A DNA stretch of 56,790 bases from Limnohabitans sp. (GCA_009693505.1 SHXD01000013.1:1-56790), one strand, 5' to 3'; shown: positions 45,852-56,790, numbered from the stretch's first letter. Numbers and translations are program-made. Notes: generated by a model from the sequence alone, not told the origin.

Positions 45852-48791
45852 TTAAATCGTACGAGCGATCTCTTTGACTTCGAAGAATTCCAGTTGGTCG
45901 CCCACTGAAATGTCGTTGTAGTTTTTGAGTTTGATACCGCACTCGAAGCCTTCTTTGACTTCGCGAACGTCGTCTTTGAGGCGTTTGAGTGAATCGATGT
46001 CGCCGGTGTAAATCACCACGTTGTCGCGCAACAAACGGAACCTGGAAGAACGCGTAACTTGTCCGGTGGTAACCATACAACCCGCAACCGTACCAATTTT
46101 GGAAGCCACAAACACGGTCCGAATTTCGGCCATGCCAATGACTTCTTCTTTTTGTTCGGGCGCCAACATGCCTGACATGGCGGCTTTCAGTTCATCGACA
46201 GCGTCATAAATGATGTTGTAGTAATTGATGCTGACGCCATTGCTTTCGGCTTGTTTGCGCGCACCTGCATCGGCACGCACATTAAAGCCAATGACGACCG
46301 CTTTGGAAGCGATGGCCAAATTGATGTCGGACTCGCTAATGCCACCTACCGCGGCATAGACCAATTGAACTTTGATCTCATCGGTAGAAAGTTTGAGTAA
46401 AGAAGCGGCCAAGGCTTCTTGCGAACCTTGTACGTCTGCTTTAACAATGATGGGCAAGGTTTTGACTTCGCCAGCGCTCATGTCTGTGAACATGTTTTCC
46501 AACTTGGCGGCTTGCTGCTTGGCCAGTTTGGTGTTGCGGAATTTGCCAGCACGGTAAGTGGCAATTTCACGGGCGCGACGTTCGTCATTGAGCACCATGA
46601 ATTCGTCACCAGCTTGCGGTACTTCCGTCAAACCTTGAATCTCAACAGGAATGGAGGGGCCTGCCGATTTGATGGCCTTGCCGTTTTCATCCAACATGGC
46701 TCGAACACGGCCAAATGTTTGACCCGCCAACACCACATCTCCCGTTGACAAAGTGCCCGACTGAACAAGAATGGTGGCCACAGGACCACGACCTTTGTCC
46801 AAACGCGCTTCAATGACCAAGCCTTTGGCAGCTGCGGCCACAGGCGCACGGAGCTCAAGTACTTCAGCTTGCAATAAAACTTGCTCTAGCAAAGCATCAA
46901 TGCCCGCACCCGTTTTGGCGGAGACACCCACGAAAGGTGATTCACCACCGAACTCTTCAGGCACCACTTGTTCTGCTACCAACTCGCCTTTGACGCGGTC
47001 AAGGTTGGCATCGGGCTTGTCAATTTTGTTGATGGCCACAACGATAGGAACACCTGCTGCTTTGGCATGCTTGATGGCTTCTTTGGTTTGCGGCATCACA
47101 CCGTCATCGGCGGCAACCACCAAGATGACGATGTCGGTAGCTTTTGCACCCCGTGCCCGCATGGCCGTAAACGCCTCGTGGCCTGGCGTGTCCAAGAAGG
47201 ACACCATGCCACGTGCTGTTTCAACGTGATAGGCACCAATGTGCTGGGTAATACCACCGGCTTCGCCAGAGGCCACTTTGGCACGGCGAATGTAGTCGAG
47301 CAACGAAGTTTTGCCATGATCGACGTGACCCATGACGGTGACCACTGGCGCACGCGGCAACAATGGCGCATCACTTTGTGACACCTCTTCATCGGTAAAG
47401 GCTTCTGGATCGTCTAGCGCAGCAACGACGGCTTTGTGACCCAACTCTTCCACCAAAATCATTGCGGTGTCTTGGTCCAAAGGCTGATTGATGGTGACCA
47501 TCTGACCCAATTTCATGAGCTGCTTGATGACCTCAGACGCCTTGATAGCCATCTTGTGAGCCAACTCGGCAACGGTGATGGTTTCTGGCACGTGAACTTC
47601 AATGACGCGTGTTTCCGCAGGTGCGGCTTGCACATGCTCTTCTCGATCACGCTCGTTGCCTTTGCGGTTTTTAGGACCACCGCGCCAGTTGTTTCTACCA
47701 ACGCCACCACTGGTATCACCACGTGTTGGAATGGCTTTCTTTTTGGCAGGATCACCCGCCCAACTTGACGAAAGCTTGGCAGATTTAACTTCCTTGTTGC
47801 CGCCTGGTGCAGCATCCTTGGTCTCTGTGGTTGCGGCTGCTTTTTTAGAAACAGCACCTGGTACTTGGACTGGCTTGTGAAGTGTTCCTTTGGCGGTTTT
47901 AGGATCAACTTTAGGAACTTCTTTAGGCGGTGCCTTTTTAGCCGGACCACTCATCATGGCGCGAATGGCTTCTGCTTCAGCCAAAGCTTTATTGCGGCGT
48001 TGGTTCAGATCGCGTTCACGAACTGCTTCATCTTCAATAATGGCTTTTGCATCGGCATCAGCCTGATCTTCTGCAACTTTGTTCTTGGCAACCTTGTCAG
48101 CTTTGAACAAGGCTTCAGCATTCACGCGTTCGTTTTCGGCAGATTGGGAAATAGAGGGATCAGCAGGCTTAGAAGCAGCATTGATGCTGTCTGCCTCGTG
48201 CTGAGCAGCGGCGACTTTTGCGCTGCGAATGGCAGTGGCTTGGGCCACAAGCTCTTCGGGTGATTGCGCAGCTGCGACTTCATCAATGTCAGATGCCTTG
48301 GCTTTAGCCTCTTCGCGTTTGGCCAATTCCTTGGCTTCACGCTCACGGCGTTTTTCGGCCAACTCTTCTTCTTGACGCCTTAGTAACTCGGCTTGACTGC
48401 GGGCTTCCTCTTCGCGCCTTGCCAATTCAGCATGGTTGATGAGGGGCGCGGCGGGCTCGGCAGCCGGCGTCGATGTTGTTTCAGCTTCGTCGTCGCGTTT
48501 AATGAATGTGCGTTTTTTACGCACTTCAACTTGGATGGTTCTTGCTTTGCCTGTGGCATCGGCTTGTTTAATTTCGCTGGTAGATTTTTTCACCAACGTG
48601 ATCTTTTTACGTTCGCCGGCGACGGTGCCATGACTGGCTTGCAAATAGCTTAAAAGCATTTGCTTGTCGTGTTCAGTCAGCGGGTCGGTGGCCGCTGATT
48701 TGTCGACACCCGCTGAGCGCAACTGCTCTAGCAAGGTATCAGGTGATTTTTTGAGTTCGCTGGCAAACTCGGCGACAGTATTACTGGACAT
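45852..48791 (-). CDS. infB: translation initiation factor IF-2
   Basis: A 979-residue factor that places initiator tRNA on the ribosome. The N-terminus has the IF2-N fold (about 1-55), then a long Ala/Glu/Lys-rich charged linker (about 90-400) as in other proteobacterial IF-2 proteins, a second IF2-N fold near 400, the GTPase domain with V-D-H-G-K-T (G1) at about 485-492, D-T-P-G-H and N-K-I-D, then domains II-IV. The open frame starts at 48836, but the ATG at 48791 matches the family and has GGAGG 11 bases upstream. nusA ends 23 bases before it. Confidence 0.96.
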   Translation of the reverse strand: MSSNTVAEFASELKKSPDTLLEQLRSAGVDKSAATDPLTEHDKQMLLSYLQASHGTVAGERKKITLVKKSTSEIKQADATGKARTIQVEVRKKRTFIKRDDEAETTSTPAAEPAAPLINHAELARREEEARSQAELLRRQEEELAEKRREREAKELAKREEAKAKASDIDEVAAAQSPEELVAQATAIRSAKVAAAQHEADSINAASKPADPSISQSAENERVNAEALFKADKVAKNKVAEDQADADAKAIIEDEAVRERDLNQRRNKALAEAEAIRAMMSGPAKKAPPKEVPKVDPKTAKGTLHKPVQVPGAVSKKAAATTETKDAAPGGNKEVKSAKLSSSWAGDPAKKKAIPTRGDTSGGVGRNNWRGGPKNRKGNERDREEHVQAAPAETRVIEVHVPETITVAELAHKMAIKASEVIKQLMKLGQMVTINQPLDQDTAMILVEELGHKAVVAALDDPEAFTDEEVSQSDAPLLPRAPVVTVMGHVDHGKTSLLDYIRRAKVASGEAGGITQHIGAYHVETARGMVSFLDTPGHEAFTAMRARGAKATDIVILVVAADDGVMPQTKEAIKHAKAAGVPIVVAINKIDKPDANLDRVKGELVAEQVVPEEFGGESPFVGVSAKTGAGIDALLEQVLLQAEVLELRAPVAAAAKGLVIEARLDKGRGPVATILVQSGTLSTGDVVLAGQTFGRVRAMLDENGKAIKSAGPSIPVEIQGLTEVPQAGDEFMVLNDERRAREIATYRAGKFRNTKLAKQQAAKLENMFTDMSAGEVKTLPIIVKADVQGSQEALAASLLKLSTDEIKVQLVYAAVGGISESDINLAIASKAVVIGFNVRADAGARKQAESNGVSINYYNIIYDAVDELKAAMSGMLAPEQKEEVIGMAEIRTVFVASKIGTVAGCMVTTGQVTRSSRFRLLRDNVVIYTGDIDSLKRLKDDVREVKEGFECGIKLKNYNDISVGDQLEFFEVKEIARTI

Positions 48792-48814
48792 ATGGGGTTC
48801 TAGCCTCCTTGAGA

Positions 48815-50299
48815 TTAGGCCTGACCAGCGAACCAATGTTCACGGGCTTTCATGATCAGGGCGGTGGCTTCACCATCGGTTTGTCCGGTGATGTCGGTGA
48901 GTTCGTCAGTGGCCAAGTCGGCCAGATCGTCGCGTGTAATGACACCCGCTTCAGCCAATTTGGCAATCAGTTCTGGGGTCAGGCCTTCAAGATCGCGAAG
49001 ATCTTGAGAGACATCGTCAACACTTTCTTCCCGCACGATTTCTTGTGTGAGCAGGGCATCCTTGGCGCGAGTGCGCAGCTCGTTCACAGTATCTTCATCG
49101 AAGCTGTCGATCTCCAACATTTCTTGGATGGGCACATAAGCCACTTCTTCCAAGCTTGCGAAGCCTTCTTCAATCAGAATGTCTGCAATTTCTTGGTCAA
49201 CATCCAATTTGTCCATGAACAATGCGCGAATACCGGTTGTTTCTTCAGCTTGCTTTTGAGCTGATTCGGCGGCATCCATGATGTTTATTTTCCAACCAGT
49301 CAGGTCAGAAGCCAAGCGAACATTTTGTCCGCCACGGCCAATGGCAATGGCCAAGTTTTCTTCATCAACCACCACGTCCATGGCGTGCTTTTCTTCGTCC
49401 ACCACAATGGATTGAACGTTGGCAGGCGCCAAAGCGCCAATGACAAATTGAGCTGGATCTTCACTCCAGAGCACAATGTCAACACGCTCGCCAGCCAACT
49501 CATTTGTGACGCCATTGACGCGTGTACCACGAACACCCACGCAGGTGCCGATAGGATCAACGCGTTTGTCATGTGACAACACAGCAATCTTGGCACGTGA
49601 ACCGGGGTCGCGTGCGCAAGATTTAATCTCCAACAAGCCTTGTTCAATTTCGGGAACTTCTTGGCTGAAAAGTTCAATCATGAATTCGGGTGAGGAACGA
49701 GACAAGATAATGGGCGCACCCCGCAAGGTGAGATCGACTTCCATGATCATGGCGCGAACGCGGTCACCATTGCGAAGGTTTTCTTTGGGAATCATTTCGC
49801 TGCGGCGAAGGCGACCTTCAACACGGCCAGATTCGACAATGATGTCGCCCTTGTCCATGCGCTTGACGGTACCAACCAAAATTTTCTCGCCGCGCGCCAT
49901 GAACTCGTTGAGTAACATTTCGCGCTCGGCATCGCGAATCTTTTGCAAGATGACTTGTTTGGCCGCCATAGCGCCAATGCGGCCAATAGGCAATGATTCA
50001 ACTGACTCTTCAATGTACTCGTCGACTTCAATGTCCGCAATCTGCTCGACAGCCTCAAACAGCAAGATTTCTTGGTCAGGCAATTGCAGGCCAGCTTCAT
50101 CTGGCACCACATGCCAGCGGCGGAAAGTTTCGTAGTTACCGCTGTCACGGTCAATGGCCACGCGAATATCGACGTCGCCTTCGTAAAGCTTTTTGGTGGC
50201 TTGGGCTAAAGCAGATTCAACGGCACCAAAGACGATGTCACGTTCAACGTTCTTTTCACGTGAGATGGCTTCAACCAGCATCAACAGTTCGCGGTTCAT
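48815..50299 (-). CDS. nusA: transcription termination/antitermination protein NusA
   Basis: A 494-residue RNA-polymerase-associated factor. N-terminal domain ([12 protein letters not shown]), an S1 domain (about 135-200, [13 protein letters not shown]), two KH domains ([15 protein letters not shown]), and acidic repeat regions at the C-terminus (L-x-x-L-x-G-L-T-P). It modulates pausing and termination. It starts 1 base after the rimP stop, the normal rimP-nusA-infB order. Confidence 0.97.
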   Translation of the reverse strand: MNRELLMLVEAISREKNVERDIVFGAVESALAQATKKLYEGDVDIRVAIDRDSGNYETFRRWHVVPDEAGLQLPDQEILLFEAVEQIADIEVDEYIEESVESLPIGRIGAMAAKQVILQKIRDAEREMLLNEFMARGEKILVGTVKRMDKGDIIVESGRVEGRLRRSEMIPKENLRNGDRVRAMIMEVDLTLRGAPIILSRSSPEFMIELFSQEVPEIEQGLLEIKSCARDPGSRAKIAVLSHDKRVDPIGTCVGVRGTRVNGVTNELAGERVDIVLWSEDPAQFVIGALAPANVQSIVVDEEKHAMDVVVDEENLAIAIGRGGQNVRLASDLTGWKINIMDAAESAQKQAEETTGIRALFMDKLDVDQEIADILIEEGFASLEEVAYVPIQEMLEIDSFDEDTVNELRTRAKDALLTQEIVREESVDDVSQDLRDLEGLTPELIAKLAEAGVITRDDLADLATDELTDITGQTDGEATALIMKAREHWFAGQA

Positions 50300-50300
50300 G

Positions 50301-50885
50301 TTATTTCTCTCCTAAGTCTGTTTTGGGCTTACGGCCCTTGAAATCAACCACTGGCGCGAGACGCGCCTCTCTTAATTCATTCAAATAAAACCCAAGTACT
50401 TGCATGGGCACTGGCGGACGATTCTTGCTGACACGCGCACCAGGCTTTGGCTCTGGCGCATCTGACCAAACAATTTGCCATGTATTCTCGGCATCGGCTT
50501 TTTCAAGCGTTCCCCTGAACTTCTTGCGCGTTGCATTGACCAATCCAGCAGCAGCCTCTCCCATGGGGGCCTTCAGCGTGATATCAATTAACTCACCTTC
50601 AAAGCGGGCTAAGTCTTTTTCATTGCGCAGCGGACGATCAATGCCAGGCGATGACACTTCCAAACGTCGGTATTCAGCACCATCAACCTCAAGTGCAAAC
50701 ATCAATTGCCGATTGACCTTTTCACAATCTTCAACTGTGACCAAGGGTATTTCGAATCGGTCAACACTGTCTTGCCAAGGGTTGTCAATGGTGATGCGCA
50801 CAAGACCACCGGCTGAGCGTTCAATCTCAACCAGTTCATAGCCCAAACCGGCTACGGTTTCTTCAACAATCTGCTGCAATGCCAC
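50301..50885 (-). CDS. rimP: ribosome maturation factor RimP
   Basis: A 194-residue protein needed for 30S subunit maturation. Motifs: [17 protein letters not shown] (about 7-23) and [12 protein letters not shown]. The start is a GTG at 50885 with only a weak ribosome site; no better one is seen close by. It heads the rimP-nusA-infB-rbfA-truB-typA run; the promoter should lie in the 50886-50981 gap. Confidence 0.94.
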   Translation of the reverse strand: MALQQIVEETVAGLGYELVEIERSAGGLVRITIDNPWQDSVDRFEIPLVTVEDCEKVNRQLMFALEVDGAEYRRLEVSSPGIDRPLRNEKDLARFEGELIDITLKAPMGEAAAGLVNATRKKFRGTLEKADAENTWQIVWSDAPEPKPGARVSKNRPPVPMQVLGFYLNELREARLAPVVDFKGRKPKTDLGEK

Positions 50886-50981
50886 GCGAAATGGATCTTT
50901 TTAAAAAGGATTAACTCAAAATTGCTTCATTTTTCAAAGGATTTTTAAGCGGTAAAAACCCTGCTCACTAATCGATCGACC

Positions 50982-51013
50982 AAAAAAAACGGGCGGTGAA
51001 AACCCGCCCGTTT
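50982..51013 (-). terminator. intrinsic terminator of the oligopeptide ABC operon
   Basis: On the - strand a 10-bp stem, AAACGGGCGG with CCGCCCGTTT (right arm 51004-51013, left arm 50987-50996 in + coordinates), encloses a 7-base loop and is followed by a T run (A run at 50982-50989 on the + strand). It lies 70 bases after the ABC ATPase stop and separates that transcript from rimP. Confidence 0.88.
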
Positions 51014-51082
51014 GGTCGTGAACAAGCATTCTAATCCATAAATACTTGATTTGGAACGATTTTGTTAGAAAAAAGCGGCGAC

Positions 51083-52918
51083 TTAGGCCAGTGTCTGGTT
51101 CAGTTGAGGCACGGCTGAAAGCAAGGTTTTTGTATAAATTGCCTGCGGACTGTTCAAAATTTGAGAAGCATCTCCAATTTCCACAATTTCCCCTTCATGC
51201 ATGACAGCCACCTTGTCGGCCAAATAAGCAACAACACCGATGTTGTGGGTCACAAAAAGGAAGCTGACGTCTAGCGAATCTTGAAGTTCTTTGAGCAAGT
51301 TCAAAATTTGCGCTTGTACCGACACATCCAGTGCCGATGTGGGTTCATCGCAAACGATCAAACTTGGTTTCACGGCCAACGCTCTTGCAATGGCAATTCT
51401 CTGACGCTGACCGCCTGAAAATTCGTGTGGATATCTGTCAAGGGCATCCTTGCGCAGTCCCACTTGGTCCATCAAAACCTTCAAGTCAGCCTGACGTTGA
51501 TCGGTCGACCACTCGGGGTGAAGGCTCTTCATGCCCTCTTCCAATATTTCCTGCACGCGCATGCGGGGATTCAAGGAGGCAAAAGGATTTTGGAAAATAA
51601 TTTGCAATTGACGACGCGATGCCATCAGGTCGCGCCCCTTTAATTGGAACAAATTTTGTCCCTGAAAAACAGCAACGCCAGTGACTTGGGTTTGAGGGGT
51701 TAGCAATTGAAGCAGCGCTTTGCCGATGGTGGTTTTACCGCAACCTGACTCCCCAACCAAAGCCAATGTTTGGCCTTTTTGAATGTCAAAACTGACGTTC
51801 TTGACTGCCTTAAAGCTTTGACGTCGGCCCAAGACCCCGCCACCCATTGAATAGGTCACTGACAAGTTTTGTACAGAGAGCAAGACTGAATGATCATTGG
51901 ACACAATGCTGGAACGATCGCGCAATGGTGGAAGAGACAAGGCTTGTAGTCCGGCATCATGAACCCTGACGCATCGAACATGGTGATCTTCTGCCAGGGC
52001 CGTCATGGACACAGATTTTTCAACACACGACTCCGTTTGATAGGGGCATCTTGGCGCAAATCGACAACCCTGAAAAACTTGCGTTAAAGCAGGCACCGTG
52101 CCATGAATGGCCGCCAATTGACGGTCCCGTAAGTCTTCTCCCGGCAATGCCTGAAGTAGCAACTTGGCATAAGGGTGCGACGGACGGAGAAAAAAATCTG
52201 CAGCCGAAGCAACTTCAACGATTTGGCCGGCATACATCAAGGCCACTTGGTCTGCCATGCCGCTCACAACAGCCAGATCATGGGTAATGAGAAGCATGGC
52301 CATGCCGCGCTCCTTCTGCAGGCTTTTCAACAAGTCCAAAATCTGCGCTTGAATGGTGACATCAAGGGCTGTTGTGGGCTCGTCTGCAATCAATAAATCT
52401 GGTTCGGCCGCCAAGGCGATGGCAATCATGACCCGTTGCAATTGTCCCCCGGACATTTCAAAAGGGTAACTGCCCATTCGCCTTGCAGGCTCTGGCAAGC
52501 CTACTTTGGTCAGCCATTCAAGAGCACGCCCACGAGCCGCCTCCCCCTTCAATGAAGTGTGCTGAGAGATGACTTCCAAAATTTGATCGCCCACCGTCAT
52601 GACCGGATTGAGGCTGGTGGATGGCTCTTGAAAAATGATGGAGATGCGGCGCCCCCGAATAGATCGCATCTGATTTTCACTGAGCTGAAAAACATCGACA
52701 TCCGATAATTTGACTTGGCCACTTTGAATCACAGCATTGTCAGGTAACAAGCGCAGCAAAGAGAGTGCGGTCATGGATTTGCCGCAACCGGATTCGCCGA
52801 CCAATGCAAATGTTTGGCCTTTTTGAAGGGTCAAATTGAGTGCATCCACCGCGCGGGCCATGCCCGATTCAGTTTGCAAATCAACCACCAGATTCTTCAC
52901 ATTCAGTTGCTGGGTCAT
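51083..52918 (-). CDS. oligopeptide ABC transporter ATP-binding protein, double NBD
   Basis: A 611-residue protein with two complete ATPase domains, as in YejF. First domain: Walker A G-E-S-G-C-G-K-S (about 38-45), signature M-S-G-G-Q-L-Q-R, Walker B L-L-I-A-D-E-P. An oligopeptide-type C-terminal region (C-R-F-A-P-R-C-P-Y, about 285-294) joins it to the second domain: [16 protein letters not shown] and L-I-V-C-D-E-P. It powers uptake by the two permeases coded just upstream and overlaps the first by four bases. It is the last gene of the operon before the terminator. Confidence 0.95.
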   Translation of the reverse strand: MTQQLNVKNLVVDLQTESGMARAVDALNLTLQKGQTFALVGESGCGKSMTALSLLRLLPDNAVIQSGQVKLSDVDVFQLSENQMRSIRGRRISIIFQEPSTSLNPVMTVGDQILEVISQHTSLKGEAARGRALEWLTKVGLPEPARRMGSYPFEMSGGQLQRVMIAIALAAEPDLLIADEPTTALDVTIQAQILDLLKSLQKERGMAMLLITHDLAVVSGMADQVALMYAGQIVEVASAADFFLRPSHPYAKLLLQALPGEDLRDRQLAAIHGTVPALTQVFQGCRFAPRCPYQTESCVEKSVSMTALAEDHHVRCVRVHDAGLQALSLPPLRDRSSIVSNDHSVLLSVQNLSVTYSMGGGVLGRRQSFKAVKNVSFDIQKGQTLALVGESGCGKTTIGKALLQLLTPQTQVTGVAVFQGQNLFQLKGRDLMASRRQLQIIFQNPFASLNPRMRVQEILEEGMKSLHPEWSTDQRQADLKVLMDQVGLRKDALDRYPHEFSGGQRQRIAIARALAVKPSLIVCDEPTSALDVSVQAQILNLLKELQDSLDVSFLFVTHNIGVVAYLADKVAVMHEGEIVEIGDASQILNSPQAIYTKTLLSAVPQLNQTLA

Positions 52919-54357
52919 GCTGCCACCTCTTTCGTTGGGGCTGGTGTCGAACTTGCACTGCGAAGTCTGGTTCGAGGATCGAAAGCATCTCTGATGGCGT
53001 CAGCCAGTAAGTTGGCACTAAGGACAATCAGGAACATGAAACCGAAGGCCGTCGTCAGTGTCCACCAAACCAAAGGCGTTGCAGCCAGTTCAGCTCGTGC
53101 GGTGTTGATCATGACGCCAAAACTGGCGGTCTTTGGATCGACGCCCACCCCGACATAGGACAAAACAGCCTCAGCCAAGACAAAGCTAGAAAATTGCATC
53201 ACGGTGTTAATAAGCACCAAGTGCATCAAATTCGGAATAATGTGGCGCCATAAAACGCGAGGTGTTGAGACACCAAAAGCTCGGGCAGATTGGATGTATT
53301 CCAATTCGCGCAACTTCAAAGTTTCACCGCGAACCAGCCGGCATAAACCCGTAAACGATGTAATACCTAAGATGAGGCATAAGAAAAACAAACGGGCATC
53401 AGCACGTTCTAAAGATGTTTCAAAAACACCTTGATTTTTATCGATGAAGACTTGAAGCAGTAATACCGAGGCTGCAATCAAAAGGACATCTGGAATCGAT
53501 GAAAGGAGGGTGTAGATATATTGAATCACCTCATCCACCCAGCCACGCAAATAGCCCGCCGTGACGCCCAGCAGAAGTGCCAATGGCAATACCACCAAGG
53601 TTGTTAACCCACCAATGACCAAGGCGGTGCGAACACTCTTCATGGCAAAGACCAGCACAGAATTGCCTGTTCGATCAGTGCCAAACACATGGTAGCCCTG
53701 TGACAGGAATACCACCCAGCAGATGGCCAAGCTCATGAGTGTGAAAGTGATCGCCATCGAACGCCATGGCCATTCGGTCTTTCCGTTGACGAATTTCGAA
53801 ACAACGATCGAAAAAGATTGCCGGCTTAAAAAACTGGCCACCACAAGCCCAAGCATCAGGACGACAACAACAAGGCAGGTACCCCCAGCAAGCGCAATCA
53901 ACGTGCGCTTGGAGACATCGGCCGAAAGTTGAACCTCGGGGTTACCCAGATGTTTGCCGCCAAACTTCAAACGTGGATAGTCACGGACAGACACCCCATC
54001 TTGCTCAAAAGTTTCTTTTCGAAATGCGACAGCTGAAAGCGGCTCTGAATAACTGCGCTCTCTGGCTGAAGACAGTGGCTGCAATATTTGATCAAGAACT
54101 GAATTGGCCTCAGATGAATATTGCGTGGCCTGATCAGGTGCAGATGGCAAAACTTGTCTGTAATGAATGGAGTCTGAGAACGCCACCAACAAAAAGAAAC
54201 CCAAGACCATGCTGCTGACCATGGCAACAGGCCGTTTCATGGCCAAGCGCCAATTTGCTCTGAGGTTGCGATCTGATCGAACTTGCCACATGTACCAAAG
54301 TACAAACAACAAGATGGCATAAACAAAAATGTCGGTTAACAGGAATACGGGTTGCAT
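52915..54357 (-). CDS. oligopeptide ABC transporter permease with large periplasmic insert
   Basis: A 480-residue DppC/YejE-like permease. It has an N-terminal helix pair before the usual core, and a long non-membrane region (about 65-150, with S-A-P-D-Q-A-T-Q and D-Y-P-R-L-K-F-G-G-K-H) between helices, as in YejE. The binding-protein-dependent transport motif appears in the C-terminal half (E-L-E-Y-I-Q-S-A-R-A-F-G-V-S, R-H-I-I-P-N). It starts 7 bases after the partner permease and overlaps the ATPase by four bases (ATGA at 52915-52918). Confidence 0.92.
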   Translation of the reverse strand: MQPVFLLTDIFVYAILLFVLWYMWQVRSDRNLRANWRLAMKRPVAMVSSMVLGFFLLVAFSDSIHYRQVLPSAPDQATQYSSEANSVLDQILQPLSSARERSYSEPLSAVAFRKETFEQDGVSVRDYPRLKFGGKHLGNPEVQLSADVSKRTLIALAGGTCLVVVVLMLGLVVASFLSRQSFSIVVSKFVNGKTEWPWRSMAITFTLMSLAICWVVFLSQGYHVFGTDRTGNSVLVFAMKSVRTALVIGGLTTLVVLPLALLLGVTAGYLRGWVDEVIQYIYTLLSSIPDVLLIAASVLLLQVFIDKNQGVFETSLERADARLFFLCLILGITSFTGLCRLVRGETLKLRELEYIQSARAFGVSTPRVLWRHIIPNLMHLVLINTVMQFSSFVLAEAVLSYVGVGVDPKTASFGVMINTARAELAATPLVWWTLTTAFGFMFLIVLSANLLADAIRDAFDPRTRLRSASSTPAPTKEVAA

Positions 54358-54364
54358 GGTGCGC

Positions 54365-55342
54365 TTACTGCAAACGAATGCGTGGATCAGCCAAGGTGTA
54401 GCTGATGTCGGTCAAAATCAAACCAAGAATGTACAGAAATGAGCCGATGAAAACCATCGCTCGAACGATGGCAAAGTCTTGACCTGCAATGGCTTCAATC
54501 AAATAACTGCCCAAGCCTGGAATAGCAAAAAATGATTCAGTGATCAAACTGCCCATGAACAGCAAAGGAATCACGGCCACAGAGGCACTCAAGATGGGGA
54601 TAAGTGCATTTCGCAGAACATGAACCAAAAGGACCCTGCTTTCAGACAAGCCTTTGGATCTAGCGGTTCGAACATAGTCCTTGCCAATTTCTTCCATGAA
54701 AAGCGTTCTGTTAAATCGCACCTCGCCACCCAGTCTAGACAAGATACCCACAGCAATTGGCAGCACCAAGAAGCGCCAAGCATCCATCCCAGGCGCAAAG
54801 CCCGATACGGGCATGAGCTGCAACACACGCGAGAACATGAACTGCCCCATCACGATGAAAAACAGCGACGAAATGGACATGAACACCACGCACAAAACGG
54901 TGCCCCAAAAATCAAGGTAGGTGGCTCTAAAAAATGCCAAGCCCAAAGCCAACACAATCGACACGCCTAAGCCAACAACAAAGGTCGGTAAAGCCAACGC
55001 AATAGAAGGCCCAGCACGCCTCACAATTTCTGAAGCGATGTCCCGGCCACTGTCTGCACGACCAAAGTCAAAGGCAAACATTCGCAAAGAGCTGTCCATG
55101 AATAACGTATTGCTTAATTTTGCAATGCCCTGTTCTTGTTCATTGAAAAACAAAGGCCGGTCATAGCCCCGTTCGGCCTTCCATTTTTCGATGGCATCGG
55201 GTGTGACGCGCTTACCACCCAATTGCATGCGTGCCATGTCGTCTGGCGTATTCACTTTGAAAAAAAGGACAAAGGTGAGTAAGTTAATGCCAATCAAAAT
55301 GGCCAATCCATAGGTCAACTTGCGTGTTAAAAATCGCAGCAT
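54365..55342 (-). CDS. oligopeptide ABC transporter permease (DppB/YejB-like)
   Basis: A 325-residue inner-membrane permease. It begins with an N-terminal helix (L-R-F-L-T-R-K-L-T-Y-G-L-A, 2-14), then the conserved L-G-G-K-R-V-T-P-D-A-I-E region, and D-Y-V-R-T-A-R-S-K-G-L-S, the EAA-type loop that contacts the ATPase. The open frame starts at 55483, but the ATG at 55342 overlaps the upstream stop as TGATG and gives the normal N-terminus. It is the upstream permease of the operon. Confidence 0.93.
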   Translation of the reverse strand: MLRFLTRKLTYGLAILIGINLLTFVLFFKVNTPDDMARMQLGGKRVTPDAIEKWKAERGYDRPLFFNEQEQGIAKLSNTLFMDSSLRMFAFDFGRADSGRDIASEIVRRAGPSIALALPTFVVGLGVSIVLALGLAFFRATYLDFWGTVLCVVFMSISSLFFIVMGQFMFSRVLQLMPVSGFAPGMDAWRFLVLPIAVGILSRLGGEVRFNRTLFMEEIGKDYVRTARSKGLSESRVLLVHVLRNALIPILSASVAVIPLLFMGSLITESFFAIPGLGSYLIEAIAGQDFAIVRAMVFIGSFLYILGLILTDISYTLADPRIRLQ

Positions 55343-56790
55343 CACAAACTCCTTGGTGTGGCAACGTCCGTTTGCACGGCACGCTGTGATTGACGCCTTC
55401 GCCAAGCTTGCCATGCAGGCCAAGCCACTGCAAGTAACAAGAGCGGCAGCACGGCAAGAGGCCACCAAATGGCTTGATTCCACTCTTTGATTTTGCGGGT
55501 GCGCAGCGGCGCATCAATTTTCAAATAAGGCAAGCTGTCGCGAATGATGTTGGAGGGCTTGCCGTTGCCCACCCACTGATGGTAGGCGCCGCCAAATTCT
55601 TCAGACCAACCAAATAGCATAGGCATTTCTTCCTGCATGATTTCAATCATGCGGGCAATCATGGCGGCTCTTTCGGGCGTATCTTCAAGGTCCTTCATGC
55701 GATCGAACAATTGATCAAATTCTGGGTGCGCAAAATTGCTTGCATTTTCACCGTCAAACTTGACCTTAGAATTTGGACCATACAACAAGAACAGAAAATT
55801 TTCTGGATCGGGATAGTCAGCCAGCCAACCCCAGAAGAAAAATTGGGCAGACCCTTTGCGCATTTTGTCTTGAAAACGGTTGTAGTCTGTGTTGCGAATT
55901 TCAATTTGAACATTGAGCTTTGCAAATTGTTTGGACACCCAATCCAAGCGTGCTTTGTAGCCAGGTCCTACGCCTTGCGTGTCGTAGTTCAACACCAAGG
56001 GTTGCCCTGTTTTAAGATCGCGACCCTCTGGATAACCCGCTTCAGCCAATAATTTTTTCGCAACTTCAATGGACTTGCGTTTGAATTTACCATCTGGCAT
56101 TTTGTCGTAAATGACGGGGTTGTGATTAGACAAGTTGTTGCCAAATAAACCAGGCACAACCACGCTGTGATTCACCTGAGCACGGTCATCTTCAAAGATA
56201 GAGACATACTCTTCAAAGTCAAAGGCAATGGCCAATGCTTGCCTTAATTTTTTATTTCGAACTTGGTCTTCGGGTGTTTTACCTAAACCAACAACGGGGT
56301 CTAACCAATTGAAACCGAAGTGCCAAAAACCAACTTGAATGGTGCTGGGCAGTTGAATTTTTCGTTCAAGTAATTCTTTGGCGCGTCCAGTGCCATCTTG
56401 AATTGAAACCTGGTAGCCAATGCCTGGCTCGCCACGTTCAAGTTGCGGAATGTCGTAGTAGCCTTGGATGAATTTGGTGGCCACCGAAGTTCCTTCTTTT
56501 TCAATGACCGACACCACCTTGTCAACAAAGGGGGTTCTTTTGCCACAGTCCTTCAGCAGCCCTTTTTCTTGATCGCCGGGCTCACCCTCGCAAGGATAAG
56601 GAACACCTCGGTAATTGGGATTGCGTACCAATTCCATGCGCGAATTGGGCACGTATTCGGTCAGCATGTAAGGCCCGGTTCCGACTGGCCAGGTATCTGG
56701 ATTTAAATTTCGACGTGACATGCCATCTTGCGCATAAAAAGCATCAACTTCCCAAGGGATGGGTGAGAAGAAGGTCATGGCCAACCAATA
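55342..56790 (-). CDS. oligopeptide ABC transporter substrate-binding protein, C-terminally membrane-anchored (5' partial)
   Basis: A family 5 extracellular solute-binding protein, cut by the right end of the window; 483 codons are visible and the frame is open to base 56790 (Y-W-L-A-M-T-F-F before the part shown). It shows W-P-V-G-T-G-P-Y, F-W-H-F-G-F-N-W, R-Q-A-L-A-I-A-F-D and W-G-W-L-A-D-Y-P-D-P-E-N, typical of peptide/YejA-like binders. Unusually, residues near the C-terminus (about 440-462 of the visible part) form a strong hydrophobic helix flanked by W-W-P and R-R-R, which should anchor it in the inner membrane. The stop overlaps the permease start as TGATG. The N-terminal signal is outside the window. 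Confidence 0.92.
   Translation of the reverse strand, partial: YWLAMTFFSPIPWEVDAFYAQDGMSRRNLNPDTWPVGTGPYMLTEYVPNSRMELVRNPNYRGVPYPCEGEPGDQEKGLLKDCGKRTPFVDKVVSVIEKEGTSVATKFIQGYYDIPQLERGEPGIGYQVSIQDGTGRAKELLERKIQLPSTIQVGFWHFGFNWLDPVVGLGKTPEDQVRNKKLRQALAIAFDFEEYVSIFEDDRAQVNHSVVVPGLFGNNLSNHNPVIYDKMPDGKFKRKSIEVAKKLLAEAGYPEGRDLKTGQPLVLNYDTQGVGPGYKARLDWVSKQFAKLNVQIEIRNTDYNRFQDKMRKGSAQFFFWGWLADYPDPENFLFLLYGPNSKVKFDGENASNFAHPEFDQLFDRMKDLEDTPERAAMIARMIEIMQEEMPMLFGWSEEFGGAYHQWVGNGKPSNIIRDSLPYLKIDAPLRTRKIKEWNQAIWWPLAVLPLLLLAVAWPAWQAWRRRQSQRAVQTDVATPRSL

Overview
The window looks like chromosomal DNA of a betaproteobacterium of the order Burkholderiales, most likely a Comamonadaceae member of the Limnohabitans/Rhodoferax/Polaromonas type. 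This rests on the runs smpB/ratA/rnfH/guaB/guaA and rimP-nusA-infB-rbfA-truB-typA, the YbgC-GNAT fusion, the oligopeptide ABC cassette and a moderate GC content with many TTG leucine codons. The genus is an inference. No rRNA, tRNA, CRISPR array, prophage or intact insertion sequence was seen.

The main landmark is a dif-like XerC/XerD site at 19350-19377. Left of it genes are mostly on the + strand, right of it mostly on the - strand, as expected where the two replication forks meet. FtsK-orienting (KOPS-like) octamers found by eye point to this site from both sides, with one exception inside an apparently foreign block. I read the window as the replication terminus region.

Layout. 1-8430 (+): acyl-CoA degradation genes (end of a multifunctional beta-oxidation protein, thiolase, acyl-CoA dehydrogenase, two SDRs, PaaI-type thioesterase, zinc-free MDR reductase, extended GST). 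8452-13077: tex, a patatin-like hydrolase and a convergent iron-type alcohol dehydrogenase. 13151-18579: thioesterase-acetyltransferase fusion, ygfZ (-), then mltG-tmk-holB-tatD family. 18591-19271: exported ankyrin protein, followed by dif. 19456-25808 (-): a tightly coupled run coding a FemAB-like transferase, a PaiB-like protein, a TadA-haloalkane dehalogenase fusion, an LD-carboxypeptidase and a penicillin-acylase-family hydrolase. 25848-26048 (+) is a small membrane protein. 26058-30040 (-): DUF1501, DUF1800 and a PQQ-type sugar dehydrogenase, all exported.

30041-35521 carries a TRAP transporter (dctP, a hairpin, dctQ, dctM), an amidase, a 55-residue two-helix membrane protein and a broken rhodanese gene. 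Its GC and CTG use are higher than in the surroundings and it runs against the local gene orientation, so it was probably acquired horizontally. 35522-50885 (-, except smpB) is housekeeping: guaA, guaB, rnfH, ratA, smpB, a HIBYL-CoA-hydrolase-like protein, an EamA exporter, typA, truB, rbfA, infB, nusA and rimP. 51083-56790 (-) is an oligopeptide-type ABC transporter whose binding protein, cut by the window end, carries an unusual C-terminal membrane helix.
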